The notes under the pieces: model-generated | What the model was told of the DNA's origin: nothing | The model's database searches: none | What the model saw: the letters and a program-made list of their open reading frames with translations, nothing else | In this document: in pieces, positions 44,509 through 56,556 of the stretch | Numbering within the stretch: the first letter of the stretch is position 1 | Layout of the letters: the number at the start of each line of letters is the position of its first letter | Assembly (NCBI GenBank): GCA_014058105.1 | Contig: JACGCM010000155.1 | Coordinates: forward strand, 62,001 to 126,000 | Origin: Kingdonia uniflora | Taxonomy: Eukaryota > Streptophyta > Magnoliopsida > Ranunculales > Circaeasteraceae | DNA: 64,000 nucleotides | Reading direction: 5' to 3' | Position numbers and translations under genes: made by a program

Positions 44509-44816
44509 AACACATCAAGAATGATTGTTTAAATAAAGGAGAAGGTGTCCTTTAGAAGCACCTGTAGATACACCTCTGAGAAGAGTTGTGTCTTTTGAAG
44601 ATAACTGCATGTTTTATTCGAATAGAATCTATTTATGTTCGAATACATTTCTTAACACATCAAGAATGATTGTTTAAATAAAGGAGAAGGTGTCCTTTAG
44701 AAGCACCTGTAGATAGAGTTGTGTTCTAAGATACACCTCTGAGAAGAGTTGTGTCTTTTGAAGATAACTGCATATTTTATTCGAATAGAATCTATTTATG
44801 TTCAAATACATTTCTT
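44509..44816. repeat. tandem duplication of about 145-160 bp with ATTCGAAT motifs
   Basis: The block starting aacacatcaagaatgattgt (44509) recurs at 44654, the second copy with about 16 extra bases. Both end in a run of attcgaatagaat palindromes, which continue to about 44940 (eight or so copies). Confidence 0.8.
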
Positions 44817-45789
44817 ACTGCCAGATTTATTCGAATAGAATCATAATCTATTCGAATATATTCTTCCTACAAGATTCTATTCGAATAAAATCATAATTTA
44901 TTCTGCTATTCGAATAGACATATTCGAATAGAATCTATAAAATAGTCCAAATGGGTCATGGGTTGGTTCGTGCACACAAGCTCATGGGCGTCCCTATAGC
45001 AAGCTTTTACACACTCGCCTCACACACCTGTGAAGGCACCACTTACTTACACATCATGTGTAACCCAATATAAAGTGAAAATACTATTTTCAGTTATCTA
45101 ATGTTAGACTAACAGAAATCAGTAATCACCAAAGTTTTATTCAAACCACAACGAAAAGACATGCATTTTTTTTTTCCAATAATCCCCCACATTTGAATGA
45201 AAGTAGCAAAGACGAGAACGAACAAGAATCTTGATAGTAATGGTAGGAATGGCTCTGCATCAAAAAAGGTATCTTGTGGACTTGAACCTTCTCTAGTGAA
45301 ACATTATCAGACATACTTGGCTAAGCAGTGAACATGATGTCTTGAACTGTTCAGCCGTTAATGTAAGCCCAGACAATAGTATTCACACAGTTCCGTTCCT
45401 ATCACAGAGAGTTCTAAATATTATGTTCATTTTGGCCCTGGACAATCTCGGATTCATGAATGCTATTAGAGAATTCAGTCATCTCAATTCTCACGGAAGC
45501 GGCCCTCACTTCTCACTCACATAGGTGATTTCCTATTAAGAGTACCCTGCTGTACTCTACTTGTGTACACAAGCTATAAGAATCATTAAAAACAAAGTTT
45601 ACCTTAACAAACTCTGCAGGTTGCATTGTTACATCAGGAATGAGATGGAGACCTAGTCTCTCAGTGCTTGGGTAAATAACCCTCAACCAGTTTTCCTATT
45701 GAACCTAGATCTTGGGATCCTCTAGTCAACTAGGTTAGGTTACCATTGAGATTACTCGTGGATTGGCCGTATTAATCTCATTTCTTTTA

Positions 45790-46566
45790 ATGTGCAATAT
45801 ACTTGCTTTTTCGACAACCCTTTTGTAAACGGATCCGCAAGGTTGTCTTAAGATTTTACAAAATCAATGGATATTATTTCATTCGCAAGTACATGCTTAA
45901 CGGTATTATGTCTACGGCGTATATGTCGTGACTTACCATTATACACTTGATTTTTAGCCCTTGCTAGTGCTGCTTGATTATCACAATGAATACATATAGC
46001 AGGCACAGGTTGTGCCCATAAATGAATATCCTTTAGAAACTCTCGAAGCCATTATGCTTCTTCTCCAGCTTTGTCCAAAGCAATGAACTCAGATTCTATC
46101 GTGGAACGAGCTATACATGTTTGTTTATGAGATTTCCATGATACTACTGCATCTCCAAGTGTAAACACATATTCAGTAGTGGATTTTGACTCGTCAGAAT
46201 CCGAAATCCAATTTGCATCACTATATCATTCAAGTACAGCTGGATAATTAGTGTAGTGCAAACCATAGTGTAGGGTGTACTATAAGTACTTTAAAACCCT
46301 AACGAGTGCTACCCAATGTGCATCTCCAGGATTACTCGTATATCGAATCAGTTTATTTACTACATAAGAAATATCTGGTTTGGTGCAGTTCATAATATAC
46401 ATGAGACTACCTATGATACGTGAGTACTCAAGTTGAGAAATATTTTCTCCCTTGTTTTTCGCTAAGTGTTAAGTTCTATCAAATGGTGTTTCAGCACCTT
46501 TACACTCAAACTTATTGAATCACTTAAGCACGTTTTTTATATAATGTGCTTGTGACAACACAATTC
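45790..46566 (-). pseudogene. Ty1/copia RNase H and reverse transcriptase remnant
   Basis: On the minus strand: the end of reverse transcriptase (AHYIKNVLK near 46540) and then the RNase H domain ([20 protein letters not shown] near 46120, HCDNQAALARAKN near 45970, ADPFTKGL near 45820). A stop replaces the usual tryptophan after GEEA and other breaks are present. A few more reverse transcriptase codons (FADVILGIKINRTS) lie beyond the hAT insertion at 47370-47425. Confidence 0.88.
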
Positions 46567-46574
46567 CCTGTGAT

Positions 46575-47361
46575 CAGTGGCGGATCTAGGTAGAGCTCAG
46601 GGTGGGCAGCCGCCCACCCTGAAAATTTTGGTGCTTTGATTTCTAGAGGTAAAAATAAAATAAAAAAAATCCACTTGCCCTTTGTAAAATGCTGCTCTTG
46701 CCCCCCTGACTTTGGTAAAATGATGGGGTTTCTTCAAAGCTTGAAACTAGCAACCCCATCATGGAAACAGAAGTACGGACGCAGACGTAGTAATGGGTGC
46801 CATTGTTTTTTTGGGTTTGAAGGTGCTCTGTTTTTTTATAAGAAACACTAATGAGGGAGATGGGTTTTGCAGAATTAGAGAGAAGAAGTTGTTGGGGAGT
46901 TTGGTGAATGTGTAACAAACAATGGGGAGAGAAAATATTTCTTGCAGAAAGCTTTAAAGGAAAGTGTTTGATGAAATCTCAATGTGAATAATTTCTTTGA
47001 GGTGAGTGTTTGATGAAATGTCGATGAGAAAAGTTTCGCCACTCAGTTGAAGCAAATAGAGATGACAACAAACCCACACTTAATTAATAGGCATTGTTTG
47101 GTGGTTTGGAGGAATCGTATGTGACTTGAGCGAATTTTTGTGTGTGCCATGATGTCATTCTCAAGGTTTTTAGTAATGAGGTACTCTGTATTGTTTATAC
47201 TTTACTTGTTTCTCGTTAGATTCCTTAGGAATTTTAATGTAATGTAGATTAAATAAATTGCATCTTATAAATGAAATTACAAAACTACTCTTCAAATCCC
47301 TTAAAAAAAAAATCCCCAAAAATCTCTGCCCCCCTAACCAATAATCCTGGCTCCGCCCCTG
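46575..47361. mobile_element. hAT-type non-autonomous element nested in the copia remnant
   Basis: Termini CAGTGGCGGATCTAGG and CCTGGCTCCGCCCCTG (inverted, 12 of 16 matching) with exact 8-bp duplications CCTGTGAT (46567-46574, 47362-47369). 787 bp without transposase. The ends are the same type as those of the MITE in ABCF5 intron 1. The reverse transcriptase frame of the copia remnant reads across its empty site. Confidence 0.9.
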
Positions 47362-47639
47362 CCTGTGATGTCCTATTAATCTTGATTCCAAGAATAACAT
47401 CTGCAAAGCCTCGATCTTCAGTTCTTTATTTCATTTTCGTTCATCTTCAACATACATCTGAATACATGTTCTACAAAACATAGAGTCTGCTTGAGGAAAT
47501 CAGGCACAGAGGGCGAGACAAAGCGAGAAAATTCTTTGGAGGCAGAGATTGCTCGGTTCCTTGGGACCCCAAATGAGTCTACAAGGTAATCAACTACAAA
47601 AGAGTTCTTGGATTGGTGCATTAGAAGAAAATGGAGTTA

Positions 47640-48092
47640 CCATGATTATTAGGTTTGTTCTACTTCTACTATTATATCTAATTACAACTGAAACGAATCA
47701 TTTCTAATCAAACCAAATAAAATTAATCAAATTCAAACCTAGGTTTCCAAATGAGAGAGAGAGAATCAAAATGTAGAAAATGAGACAGAGTTGGGCTTCT
47801 TAGTTATCATGGGCTTTTAAAATAGGCCAGACTTTATGGTCCAGACCCAAACAACACATAAGTAGGTGGTGTATACGTGTGAAAAACATCCCAAACATTT
47901 CCGCGTAATGGCATATTCGTAATTTTGAAAACCGAGATAAAGTTATGATACTGTAGTATATATCTTACACAACTATATCTCACTCGGTTTATCTGATTTA
48001 ATAACAACTCTGTCTGCTTGTCGACTCATTCTCTCTCGTCCTTGATTCAATCTCTTTCAACAAACCACTGTTGCAGAAGCTCAAACTCTCAC
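47640..48092 (+). promoter_or_regulatory. promoter and 5'UTR of the NOI-domain gene
   Basis: AT-rich sequence between the mTERF pseudogene and the NOI start codon, with a CT-rich leader (tcattctctctcgtcc, 48027-48042) that is probably the 5'UTR. A TATA-like tatatatctt lies at about 47958. Confidence 0.45.
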
Positions 48093-50791
48093 ATGGAGGA
48101 CCACAAAGAGGTAACAATCTTACCCCAAGGCCCTGTTTGGATGTTTAAATCACTCTTTCTAATGGGATTTGTTTGAAATTTGCAGAAGAATGGTTCATGG
48201 ATGTCAGTACCACAATTTGGTGATTGGGATCAGAAGGGAAACATGCCTGATTACTCTTTGGATTTCTCTAAGATTAGAGAGATGAGAAAGCAGAATAAGA
48301 GAGATCTCTCTAGAACTAGTATTGGTAACGATGAAGAACTTATCCCTCAGCGCAACAATAACAACAACAACAACGACGGGGGTGGGCGTCGTAAACTGGT
48401 GGAAGAAAAGCTTCATCCTCATTCTGATCATCACCATAATCATTCTCCAACTGTAAGTTCATCTCTCTCTCTAGTTTTAATGGTGAACACGTGGCTAAAG
48501 TTGCATTGGTTGATTTAGAGGTGGGTTGGTGACACGTGGAGTTTTAGATTCATATAGTTTTAACTTTGTATTGGGGATAAAAATGTCTTCTTGGACATCT
48601 TTGATGATGCATCTGAAAAGCCCAAGTTGTAGCTTGACCATTTCATATGAACTGGCATGCCTCTGTTAGGTAGTTGGTTGCTGGCACACACATTTGATTC
48701 TTATTTCTTTAGTAAATATTTGCTCGGAAACTATTATAGCTATGTTCTGGCCTTGAGTTGGATTTCTTTATCTTTAATATGGACAAACTGCTGCATCATT
48801 GAATTTGCCGTATTACCGATAATTTTTATAAATAGTAGAAGCTTTCATTGAAGGTTTCCAGTTAAATAGACGAAGACACAAAATCTGCATATTAAGCACG
48901 AATAGTAAGGCTTTCCAAGGAAATTAATTCATTGCCGTGAATGATTATCCCACTACTTGGTAGACCTTGGTGCCACCCTCTGTAAAAAATGAATTACGAA
49001 ATGCTGTTTTTACCATGAAATTAACTTTACAAATTGGTTCTTTTTTCCTTTGTGTTGATTATGTTTGACGTGGAAACTTGATCATTAGCAATAGAAAGTC
49101 TTTTATTTTGAATAATTCAAAAGGACGCTCACAATATGGATTAAGGAGAGAAAAAGTCTAAAGCTTAAAAAGAAAAGTAAGGATTAAGGTGTCTAACTGT
49201 CTTTAGCCCATCAGGTTATGTTCTGTTTCAGGTTGGCCTAGAGATTATTTGGGTGGACCAGACCCCCTTTAAATTGGGGTCACAATATATCAGTAATTTC
49301 ATTTTTCTTTTCTTTTGAAAAAGATGGTTAACTTAAATAATAGGAAGATAATACTTACAGGTGGGATGTATATTGCTATGCAGTACTCAGGACCACTTTT
49401 CAATCAATTTCCCTATTTGAGTTGGTTGTATATTAATGTAGAGAGAGATGTTTTTAGCCGTCCAAATTTTTATTGCACATGGATGTATAAAGTACATTGG
49501 GCTTTCCTTCTTAACCTACCCAACTTGCTTGGTACACCCTGTATCGTGCTTGTGCTTTGCTCGAATCACTGATCCTAAGGTCCTCGTTCAGCCGAACTGA
49601 TATATTCTGGCAAAATATATGGCAACTAATTGTCGTGCGCCCAAAAACTGTGGCCCTGAGTTACGAATGTAGGTATTTGGATTTAACAAAATATCCAAAA
49701 GTGTATTGTAGATACTTAGCCCAGAATTCAGTGTAGAAAGAATAGAGAAAAACAAAGGTTTAGGATAAAATACGAGGTATTGATAAAATATGACGATACT
49801 GATAACTAACGTAGAAGTAGATAATAACAGGTTTGAAGGAAATTTCATTTACACCATGACCTCTTTCGTTGACTTTATTAATGGAATTTACTAAATAGAA
49901 TGTCAAGTCATCAACAGGTTTGAAGGAAATGCTAATTTCTTTTATTGATTTACGACTAATCCACTATAAATAATGTTTAGTTAATGTCTACCTCATGCGT
50001 TACCTGATAATGGTAGAATAAAAAAAATACCAAGCTAAAGCGTACGTAGTCTTCTATTGAGACAACATAGATATATAAAAACATGTATTAAAATCGGTAC
50101 ATGAGAGCAGTCATTGTTTGCATAGACTAGCGGCATGTTATATTGTGCATGCTGACACTTTTGAATTTTGGACTTAGTTGGCATTCTTAAAATCTATCAT
50201 AATTTTTGTTGTGCTCATATCAAATTGAGAGCTTTGTAATTAATAAGTCGCTGCAAATATATTTGCATGCTCGCTTCCCCTTTCACTCTTGCAGAGTATT
50301 TTGTGCCTGATATTCCATGATATTTTGATTTTAGTTTATCTTTTAACTAAAAACCTTATATATCACACATCTATGGAATAAGAAGAGAGGTCGTAATTAA
50401 TGAAATAAGCATAAAAGGCGTTGCGTATTATATAGTTATGGATTCTCTAAAGAATCAGAATAGTCTCAGAATAGAGGACATGCTATTGTTGTCTACATCA
50501 TTGTCAAGGTAGTCAAAGAGGAATCATCTATATTTGAATGATATAAGGCTGATCTTATGTTTAAACGGTCTCATAGAATTGTAAGACCATTTCACCACAG
50601 GTGTGCTGAATATATCAAATTCATCTAGATGTTATTTGAATTGCTTATTTCCCTGTTCTTGCAATGCTAATATGATGTGAATTATGTAGTTATGTTTCAG
50701 ATTTATGAAAGTATTTGATTGAAATTTTTATTATGGTCTGTAGGGAAGGAAGAAGTTTCTGAGCTACTTCAACTGCTGTATAAAGGCCTAA
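48093..50791 (+). CDS. RIN4/NOI-domain protein (At5g64850-like)
   Basis: Three coding exons, 48093-48110, 48186-48452 and 50744-50791, encode 110 residues. Residues 14-21 (VPQFGDWD) are the NOI core, the site cut by the AvrRpt2 protease in RIN4-type proteins. It is followed by the second NOI element (DYSLDFSKIREMRKQNKRD). The middle is Asn/His rich (NNNNNNN, HSDHHHNH) and the C-terminus (FLSYFNCCIKA) has a double cysteine likely to be palmitoylated, holding the protein at the plasma membrane. RIN4 itself is a hub of immune signalling; a role for this small relative is inference. The order next to ABCF5 matches Arabidopsis At5g64840-At5g64850 (from memory). Intron 2 is unusually long (2.29 kb) with no gene inside. 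Confidence 0.92.
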
Positions 50792-51555
50792 TATTCAAGG
50801 AGCTCTGGTTCGAGAGCTTTTGACTTTTATCGCAGCTAAACAGGAGACTTATTAGTACTATGTTGTTGTTTGTTAATTCTGTTTCCATCAGGTTATAAAA
50901 TGCCAAGTTTTTTTTTTCATGTACTTTGATATTGGAAAGCTTGGTAATCTATTCTTTTTTACAATAGAAGAGATCTTGTGTTGTGCATGCTTGCTTGCAT
51001 ATCTTCATTACACAGTCGTAAAATGTACGTGTTGCATTCATGTTTGGTTTACACCCTGAATTGTTTGTGCGGCCTTTATGTTTAGTTTACACCCTGCAGT
51101 AACACCTCCTTTCAGGCTTTCACCTAAATTAGAGATGAAAGGAAAGGATAATGCTTGACCTTGAAACCTGCAAAGATTATACTAACCCGGTGCCTTAAAA
51201 CCATATTTTTGACTCGTGTACTATTTCACTACTTGAGGGAATCCGAGGCTCCCGACCTAGACTTAATCATCTCATACATTTGACGTGGGAATAAAAATTG
51301 ACCTTGTAAGATATCAAAAGGTCTTGCTCTGTGAATTGAGCTTGTTGAGTGTGTTTTGCTTCATACTAAACCGTGTTGTTTCTGGTTTCTAATAAAATGG
51401 CAGCCGATGGCTGTAAAATGATTGCTGCGCATTTGCAAATATACAAAATGCCTTTCACACTAGGCTGAGGAACACTGTTTGGTTGTTCCAATATTAAAGA
51501 GTCCGTTTCAGCAGATTTAGCTCGGACCTGAGTATTTACAGTTAAAGGTCTGAAT
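50792..51555. other. 3' flank of the NOI gene and spacer
   Basis: Likely 3'UTR at the left (T-rich, to about 51000). No other gene or repeat recognised before the LTR element. Confidence 0.5.
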
Positions 51556-51560
51556 TAAGT

Positions 51561-51894
51561 ACTAGTACGAGGAAGCCAATAATCAAGAATAACGCCAGTT
51601 TTAATAAACGAAATTAGGTTCGTGCGGAACCCTAATTTTATTAATTAGAACTCTTGTTCTGAATAACATAATTAACTAACTTAACTGAAAAACTAATAAC
51701 CTAGACCTCCCTTTTTATAGAACACAAGTAGGGTTACCTAATTTTAATTGAAATAGAATTCTACTTAAACTTGGAAACTGCAAATAACCTATGTTGGGCC
51801 TCTCCAATAGGCTTTAAGCTAAAACATAAAATATAAAACATTAAATAAACATAAATCACACGGAGGTAGACGACCTTATGAGTGATGATTCACA
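51561..51894 (-). repeat. left (3') LTR of the TAAGT-flanked element
   Basis: 334 bp. On the element strand it begins TGTGAATCATC. It contains a TATA-like cctccctttttatag shared with the other copy. Confidence 0.85.
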
Positions 51895-53344
51895 TTAAAC
51901 CATCTGTCTGAGAAGATTTCGTCCACGAAATCAAGGGGGCGATGCTCCAGAGGACTCACGCACGTATATAGTGTGTATCCCAGTCTCTTCGCCTTCATCC
52001 CGCAAAACGCACACGAAATCTGTACAATGGAATTCTTCTGGAAATCTTGAAGTCTTCCGCAGAATTTTTCGTGCCCTGCGATTGTACTCGAGGTCTTTAA
52101 ATTCTAATGTTGAAGAAACGTCTAAAACTGAAGAAACATAGAGACCTGCATCTCGAACTTCGCTAAAAAGCCCTCCCAAAATGGATCAACAAACGGGTGA
52201 TTTTCGATCGTGCTTTAGCACTTTCCTTGGCATGTGTACTGCTGAAACATAGTATTCTTTTGATTTTGAGTACATAAGGCATGCCCTATAGTATGCCTCG
52301 TGGCATGCTCATATGTGCCCGAAAGTCGAGATGCCCAAGAGATATAAAAATTGTTTTTATCTCTCTTCTTTCTTTCTCACGTACTGTATCTTCTTCGTGA
52401 TAAAACTCAGCGTAATTCTCGGTGAAATCTCTATTTTCTACAGCATTACCGGACATAACTATTTTCTGGAGTGGGCATTGGATTCCGGTGAAGGTTCCCG
52501 ACCCTTGGTTCTCGCCAACCGAAAGTTCGTCGATTACGCTGGTTAGGGTTTTCGAACTGACGGCCTTTTCGATCTCAATTTCTGCCGGTAAGGTTCCAAC
52601 CATCGGGGTCCATTGGAATCCGTGGTGAACTTTGGTAACTTTTTTGTCGCTAATCCTCGCGATATTACGAATTGTAACGAAGCTTTTTATCGCGGATTCG
52701 ATGAAAATTGTGATACCGTTCGGCGTTGCCTTCGGGTGTGTCGGTGATGGTAGGTCATTGACCGGACCTTCCAAGACGGTCGGTGTCTCTTTGCTCGCCG
52801 TATCAAACATCGAGGTTTCGATCTCACGTCGTTATCGACGAGAAGACATACAATCGAGGTTTCCGTTTCACCAGTCTGTGCGGTGGTGCTCCAATCTTCG
52901 GGATAATCGTCGTAAATAGGCGGTAAAATTGTCGTTGATTGTGGGGGTGGGAAATAGGCTCCCAAACCCAAAGCCTCGACAAACCCTTCTAGCTTGCCAA
53001 CTATACCTGTTAGGGTTGCTACACCTTGAGCTAGAGTAGGTTTCTTCATCGCGGTTCTTACACGAGACATCTTTGCTTTTGAAACTGACTACACTTAGAT
53101 CTAACGCAGCTATGGTACCAATTGATGGAAAATCAATTATTTATTGATGTGATTATAAATTTTATTGCAGAAATCACTGTAGCATTAACTGAATACACTG
53201 TAGCAACACGAAAAGTAATATACTAGTTCCTAAAAAATATTGTAGAAGATATCGAAAATACTGTAGCAGTCCCGAAAATAATGTAGTAGCCAATAAAAAA
53301 AAATCTCGCAAAATCTTGCTCGCTCTGACACCAATTTGATGTAA
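51895..53344 (-). pseudogene. interior of the non-autonomous LTR element (gag-like frames)
   Basis: Minus-strand frames 53070-52687 (starts MSRVRTAMKKPTLAQGVA, Pro-rich middle), 52810-52286 (acidic and Ser/Thr rich) and 52179-51931 overlap in different phases. They look like one decayed polyprotein. I recognise no zinc knuckle, protease or polymerase motif, so calling it gag rests on position only. Confidence 0.5.
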
Positions 53345-53537
53345 ACTGATTACGCGGAAGCCAATAATCAAGAATAACTCCAGTTTTAATAAACGAAATT
53401 AGGTTCGTGAGGAACCTTAATTTTATTAACTAGAACTCTTGTTATGAATAACTGAATTAACTAACTTAACTAAAAAAGTAATAACCTAGACCTCCCTTTT
53501 TATAAAACACAAGGAGGGTTAGAATTAGGAACCCTAA
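53345..53537 (-). repeat. right (5') LTR of the TAAGT-flanked element, outer part
   Basis: Matches the first half of 51561-51894. Interrupted after ...accctaA by the Helitron; the rest of the LTR resumes at 62637. Confidence 0.88.
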
Positions 53538-53699
53538 TCTCTTTATAATAACGGGGCGGTGTTTTTGCCACTTGGGACAAGCCTGTCCTTATGTTCAGAG
53601 ATAAAAAGGGGTTGCGATGCGTTGTTGACGCCTCGAGGAACGCACATGGAAGAGCAATTTTAAAAGTTCAAGTTTTAAGTCTTAAAACTTAAAAACTTA

Positions 53700-55100
53700 C
53701 CCCCGACAAACAAACTTCACTCTTCCTCCCCGACACAAAACTTCTTCTTCAAAATAAAATTAAAAAACCCCCAAAAATATGTAAATTCTCTATCTTACTC
53801 TCGAGAACTCTACAATTCGAGTTCTAATGGCGATTCATCAGCTTCAACGATTGATATTCTCTCTATCTTCGTAATCATGTTTTTCCGCATTACCTCGAGA
53901 ACGATCTCTGTCGATCCGTCCACCGTTTAAGCAATAGCTTCTAACTTTCCCAGTTCTCCTGCGAGCTCTGATTCATCTCAAATATTCTCCCTCTCTCTTT
54001 ATCTATGTTGGGGTTCCGATTTAAGGGTCTTTCTGCCTCTCTATGTTGGGGTTCTAAATTTCTCATAATAATTTTGATTTTGGTCGTTGTTGTCACTGGT
54101 ATTGCGGGTGGATTTATACACAACTTCATTTGAGCTAGCATTGAGATATCAACTCTTTAATTTCACATAAGTATTATCGGGTTTTCTATTATATTTCATC
54201 TCGACAGCTCCAGTACAATTCAATCTCTACAGTTTTCTAATCGATGTACTTGAATCGTTAGATACATTGAAATCGGTGAATTTAGCAATGCCCACAAAGA
54301 ACTTTGTTGTTGTTTGTCTTCAAGGCGGCTTCAAAACAATCTAGGTATGTCTGGGTTTATGCTTATTTGACTGTATTTGGGAAATTTTGTTATGTAAGTT
54401 TGAGTTATAGTCAAAAGGTTTTTTTTTTTTTTTTGTGTTTGGTTATAATGTGTTTGATGAAATGCAGAGCCGAAGCTGCTGCTTTGGGTATAGTTACAGT
54501 AAAGGGTACATCTTACATTTTTTCTTCTCTTTTAATAGCAGGGTTATCACGGATTTATCAAATAAAAAGACAATTTTAACACTTATTTTATCTCTGAAGG
54601 CAGATGGGAAAAATATTATGGTTTGAGATGCTAATTGGAGATTTGGAGTTGTGGACTTCATCTTATATAATGGTTTCTGGGTCCAGAGGGTGAAGGAAGT
54701 ATATGGTGACATAGGCTTTGGGATTGATTCTGAGAGGAGAATATTACCAGGAGTCATCAAAATGGTATTTGCACAAAAGATGAAAAGATAACTTACACCC
54801 GACCATTTCTTCAGGGGTTCAGGTCTTAGCGATTGCAAATCTAAGTAAATCTCGGATTTTCATGTAAATAACCTGAATGGAGCAATGCCCATAAAAGCTA
54901 GGGATATTTTCCCTATTGATATATCTTAGGTTATCTAAGAATGCTTTTACAGGTTCTCGCAGGGTGGAAGTTTATCTGCTAAAAAATATTGAGGTATTAG
55001 ATGTTGCCGGTAATAACTCGTCTATTGAAATCTCTATTGCACTAGCAAAATATTTAAGGATCAATTCAGATGTTTTGTGGTTTTGTTGAAAAGTGTGTTT
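53700..55100 (+). other. unassigned Helitron cargo
   Basis: Promoter- or leader-like CT-rich sequence near 53700-53900 and short frames near 54300-54840. No family recognised; possibly decayed captured gene sequence. Confidence 0.35.
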
Positions 55101-55149
55101 AGAGGAGGATTTGGGGATTGGGTTTGGTTTTTTTTTGGTGTGATTGGAG

Positions 55150-55326
55150 ATGGGTTCGTCTCAAGGTTTAACATTTTTTGTGGATGGGCCATCTTTGTCT
55201 GCGCAAGAAGTGTACTTTGTTGATTGTTTACATGTGTATGTTAAGGAGTTGATTGTTGGAGGTGCAACTGAAGCTTTCTCAAAAACAGCGGTAGCTCCAT
55301 TGGAAAGAATTAAGATCCTCTTGTAG
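55150..55326 (+). pseudogene. captured first exon of a mitochondrial CoA-carrier-like gene
   Basis: Begins MGSSQG and ends with [28 protein letters not shown], which contains the mitochondrial carrier signature (PxE/DxxK, here PLERIK) and matches the N-terminus of plant CoA carriers (Arabidopsis CoAc1, from memory). The donor GTAAAATT follows directly. The last codon before it is TAG, where the family has Gln (CAG), so the exon is dead. No further carrier exon was recognised. It is a fragment carried by the Helitron, same orientation. Confidence 0.8.
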
Positions 55327-55618
55327 GTAAAATTTGAACTTTCTATTTTGTTAGTTGAAAACCCATAGTTTGTTCGCCGGTATAACTTTAGGTATGACAT
55401 GCGAATTCAGCTATGTTTTGTAGTTTTCCTATAGTTTAGAAGTTTAGCAATGCTAAAATAATATGTGAGCTTCATATAATGTGTTCAAATGAAGTTAGTT
55501 CTGATAACCCGGACATAGTTTATGGACAATATGGAATAAGAAGGATACATGCATTAAATGTGCACAATATGCTCAGGTTAGATGCTACTTTGAAGAATAG
55601 ATAGTTCCATTTTGAGAA

Positions 55619-55620
55619 AG

Positions 55621-55647
<27 letters not shown>
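55619..55647. repeat. poly-A tract
   Basis: A run of about 28 A (with a G before and after) inside the Helitron; the lysine-rich frame across it is meaningless. Confidence 0.85.
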
Positions 55648-55649
<2 letters not shown>

Positions 55650-55651
<2 letters not shown>

Positions 55652-56556
55652 TAGATTTTTGGGTGAAATTTTGGGAAAAAAAATTTCTTTTATATTTACA
55701 ATGTTATTTATTTTATCTAACTATGGATTTTACACCATTTTTTGATCCAAAGGGTTCTAAACTTCTGGTATTGTCAACACGGAAATTCTATTCATAAAGT
55801 ATGTTTTATCCCTCATAGTTCAAAAAATGGGATTATATTTTTTCGATGTTTCTACTCATCTGAAAAATCAATGGATTGTGTCTATGAAAAATATGAGCTA
55901 AAAATATGGAATCTTCCATTTTGTTTGTATTTGAAACATTTGTAGTTCAACTTTTGAATATATACTTTTGCAAATATTTAGTTAACTTTAAGCTAAGTGT
56001 TTTATTTGACGGATACAACATATGTGATATTGGAAGCTATTGAACATATCATCTTATGGTAAAAGGGTTTCCAGGCTTTTGGCCTTATTTCCCTCATATG
56101 AACATATCATCTTATGGTAAAAGGGTTTTCAGGTTGTTGGCCTTATGAGAAGAGCATTGTAATTAAAGGACATGCGGATCTGGTGATCATTGAGGCCAAA
56201 GCTCTCAGCTAGAACAAATTCTAGGTTATAATATTGATATGGCTTTTATGTGCATATGGAATGCAGATTTGCAAGTTTTCTACAATTTCCTTTTTTCTGT
56301 TTAGGTCGCCTTCTCATATATGTTCAAATGCAGATTTGCAAGTGCTTTTTACATGAGCGATGTGGGTTTGGCAGAACTTGCCGCCTATCTCATGGTACTT
56401 CACCATCATTCTAACTTGACATTAAGCACCATTTATTTCTTCAAAATCTTTATGTTCATTTTTGAGGACATATTTAAAATCTGACTTGGATTCTACTAAA
56501 CAGGAATGAATGCCCCTGAATATCATTAAAGATATATATACCAACAATATGTGTTT
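55650..56556. other. unassigned Helitron interior
   Basis: AT-rich, no gene recognised. A 49-bp direct repeat (gaacatatcatcttatggtaaaaggg...) occurs at about 56043 and 56098. Confidence 0.45.

Larger units (their letters stand above)
44223..47475 (-). mobile_element. Ty1/copia-derived insertion with inverted termini
   Basis: Starts TGTAGAACATGTATTC and ends GAATACATGTTCTACA, flanked by the 5-bp duplication AAACA (44218-44222, 47476-47480). The inverted homology between the ends extends over about 70-75 bp (GAAGATGAACGAAAA and CTGAAGATCGAGGC occur at both ends in opposite sense). That is far longer than normal LTR tips. Inside, on the minus strand, are the C-terminal part of a copia reverse transcriptase and RNase H, a poly-G tract near 45181 and LTR-like sequence. 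Most of gag-pol is missing. A hAT element sits inside it at 46575. Confidence 0.75.
43359..47630 (-). pseudogene. mTERF-family pseudogene split by a copia-derived insertion
   Basis: Reading down the minus strand: 47621-47481 encodes an mTERF N-terminal region (FVVDYLVDSFGVPRNRAISA, VPDFLKQT). The insertion 44223-47475 interrupts it. The frame resumes at 44222 (SDIQITSIISRRPTLL), then after a frameshift KCLQHLGFSTTSITNLISAN and LLLRDIDNTIIPTIEFLCS. A stop near 44006 and another frame change lead to 43941-43513 (ELYKSYGWSELDIISVFTKF, the classic mTERF repeat) and an end near 43359 (KEKFLRLYVVKYADKAPNL). mTERF proteins bind nucleic acid in mitochondria or plastids. The 5' end (transit peptide) is not seen. 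Disabled by the insertion, a frameshift and a stop. Confidence 0.82.

Noticed and set aside
44509..44940. CRISPR-like array from repeated ATTCGAATAGAAT
   Set aside because: Irregular spacing, no spacers of constant size, plant nuclear context; these are repeats in an LTR-like region.
48453..50743. Nested gene in NOI intron 2
   Set aside because: Only short frames without motifs or splice context; no terminal repeats found.
51895..53344. Host gene on the minus strand
   Set aside because: The frames lie exactly between two LTRs beside a primer-binding site and change phase repeatedly, so they are element interior.
55612..55797. Lysine-rich open frame
   Set aside because: Created by a poly-A tract.
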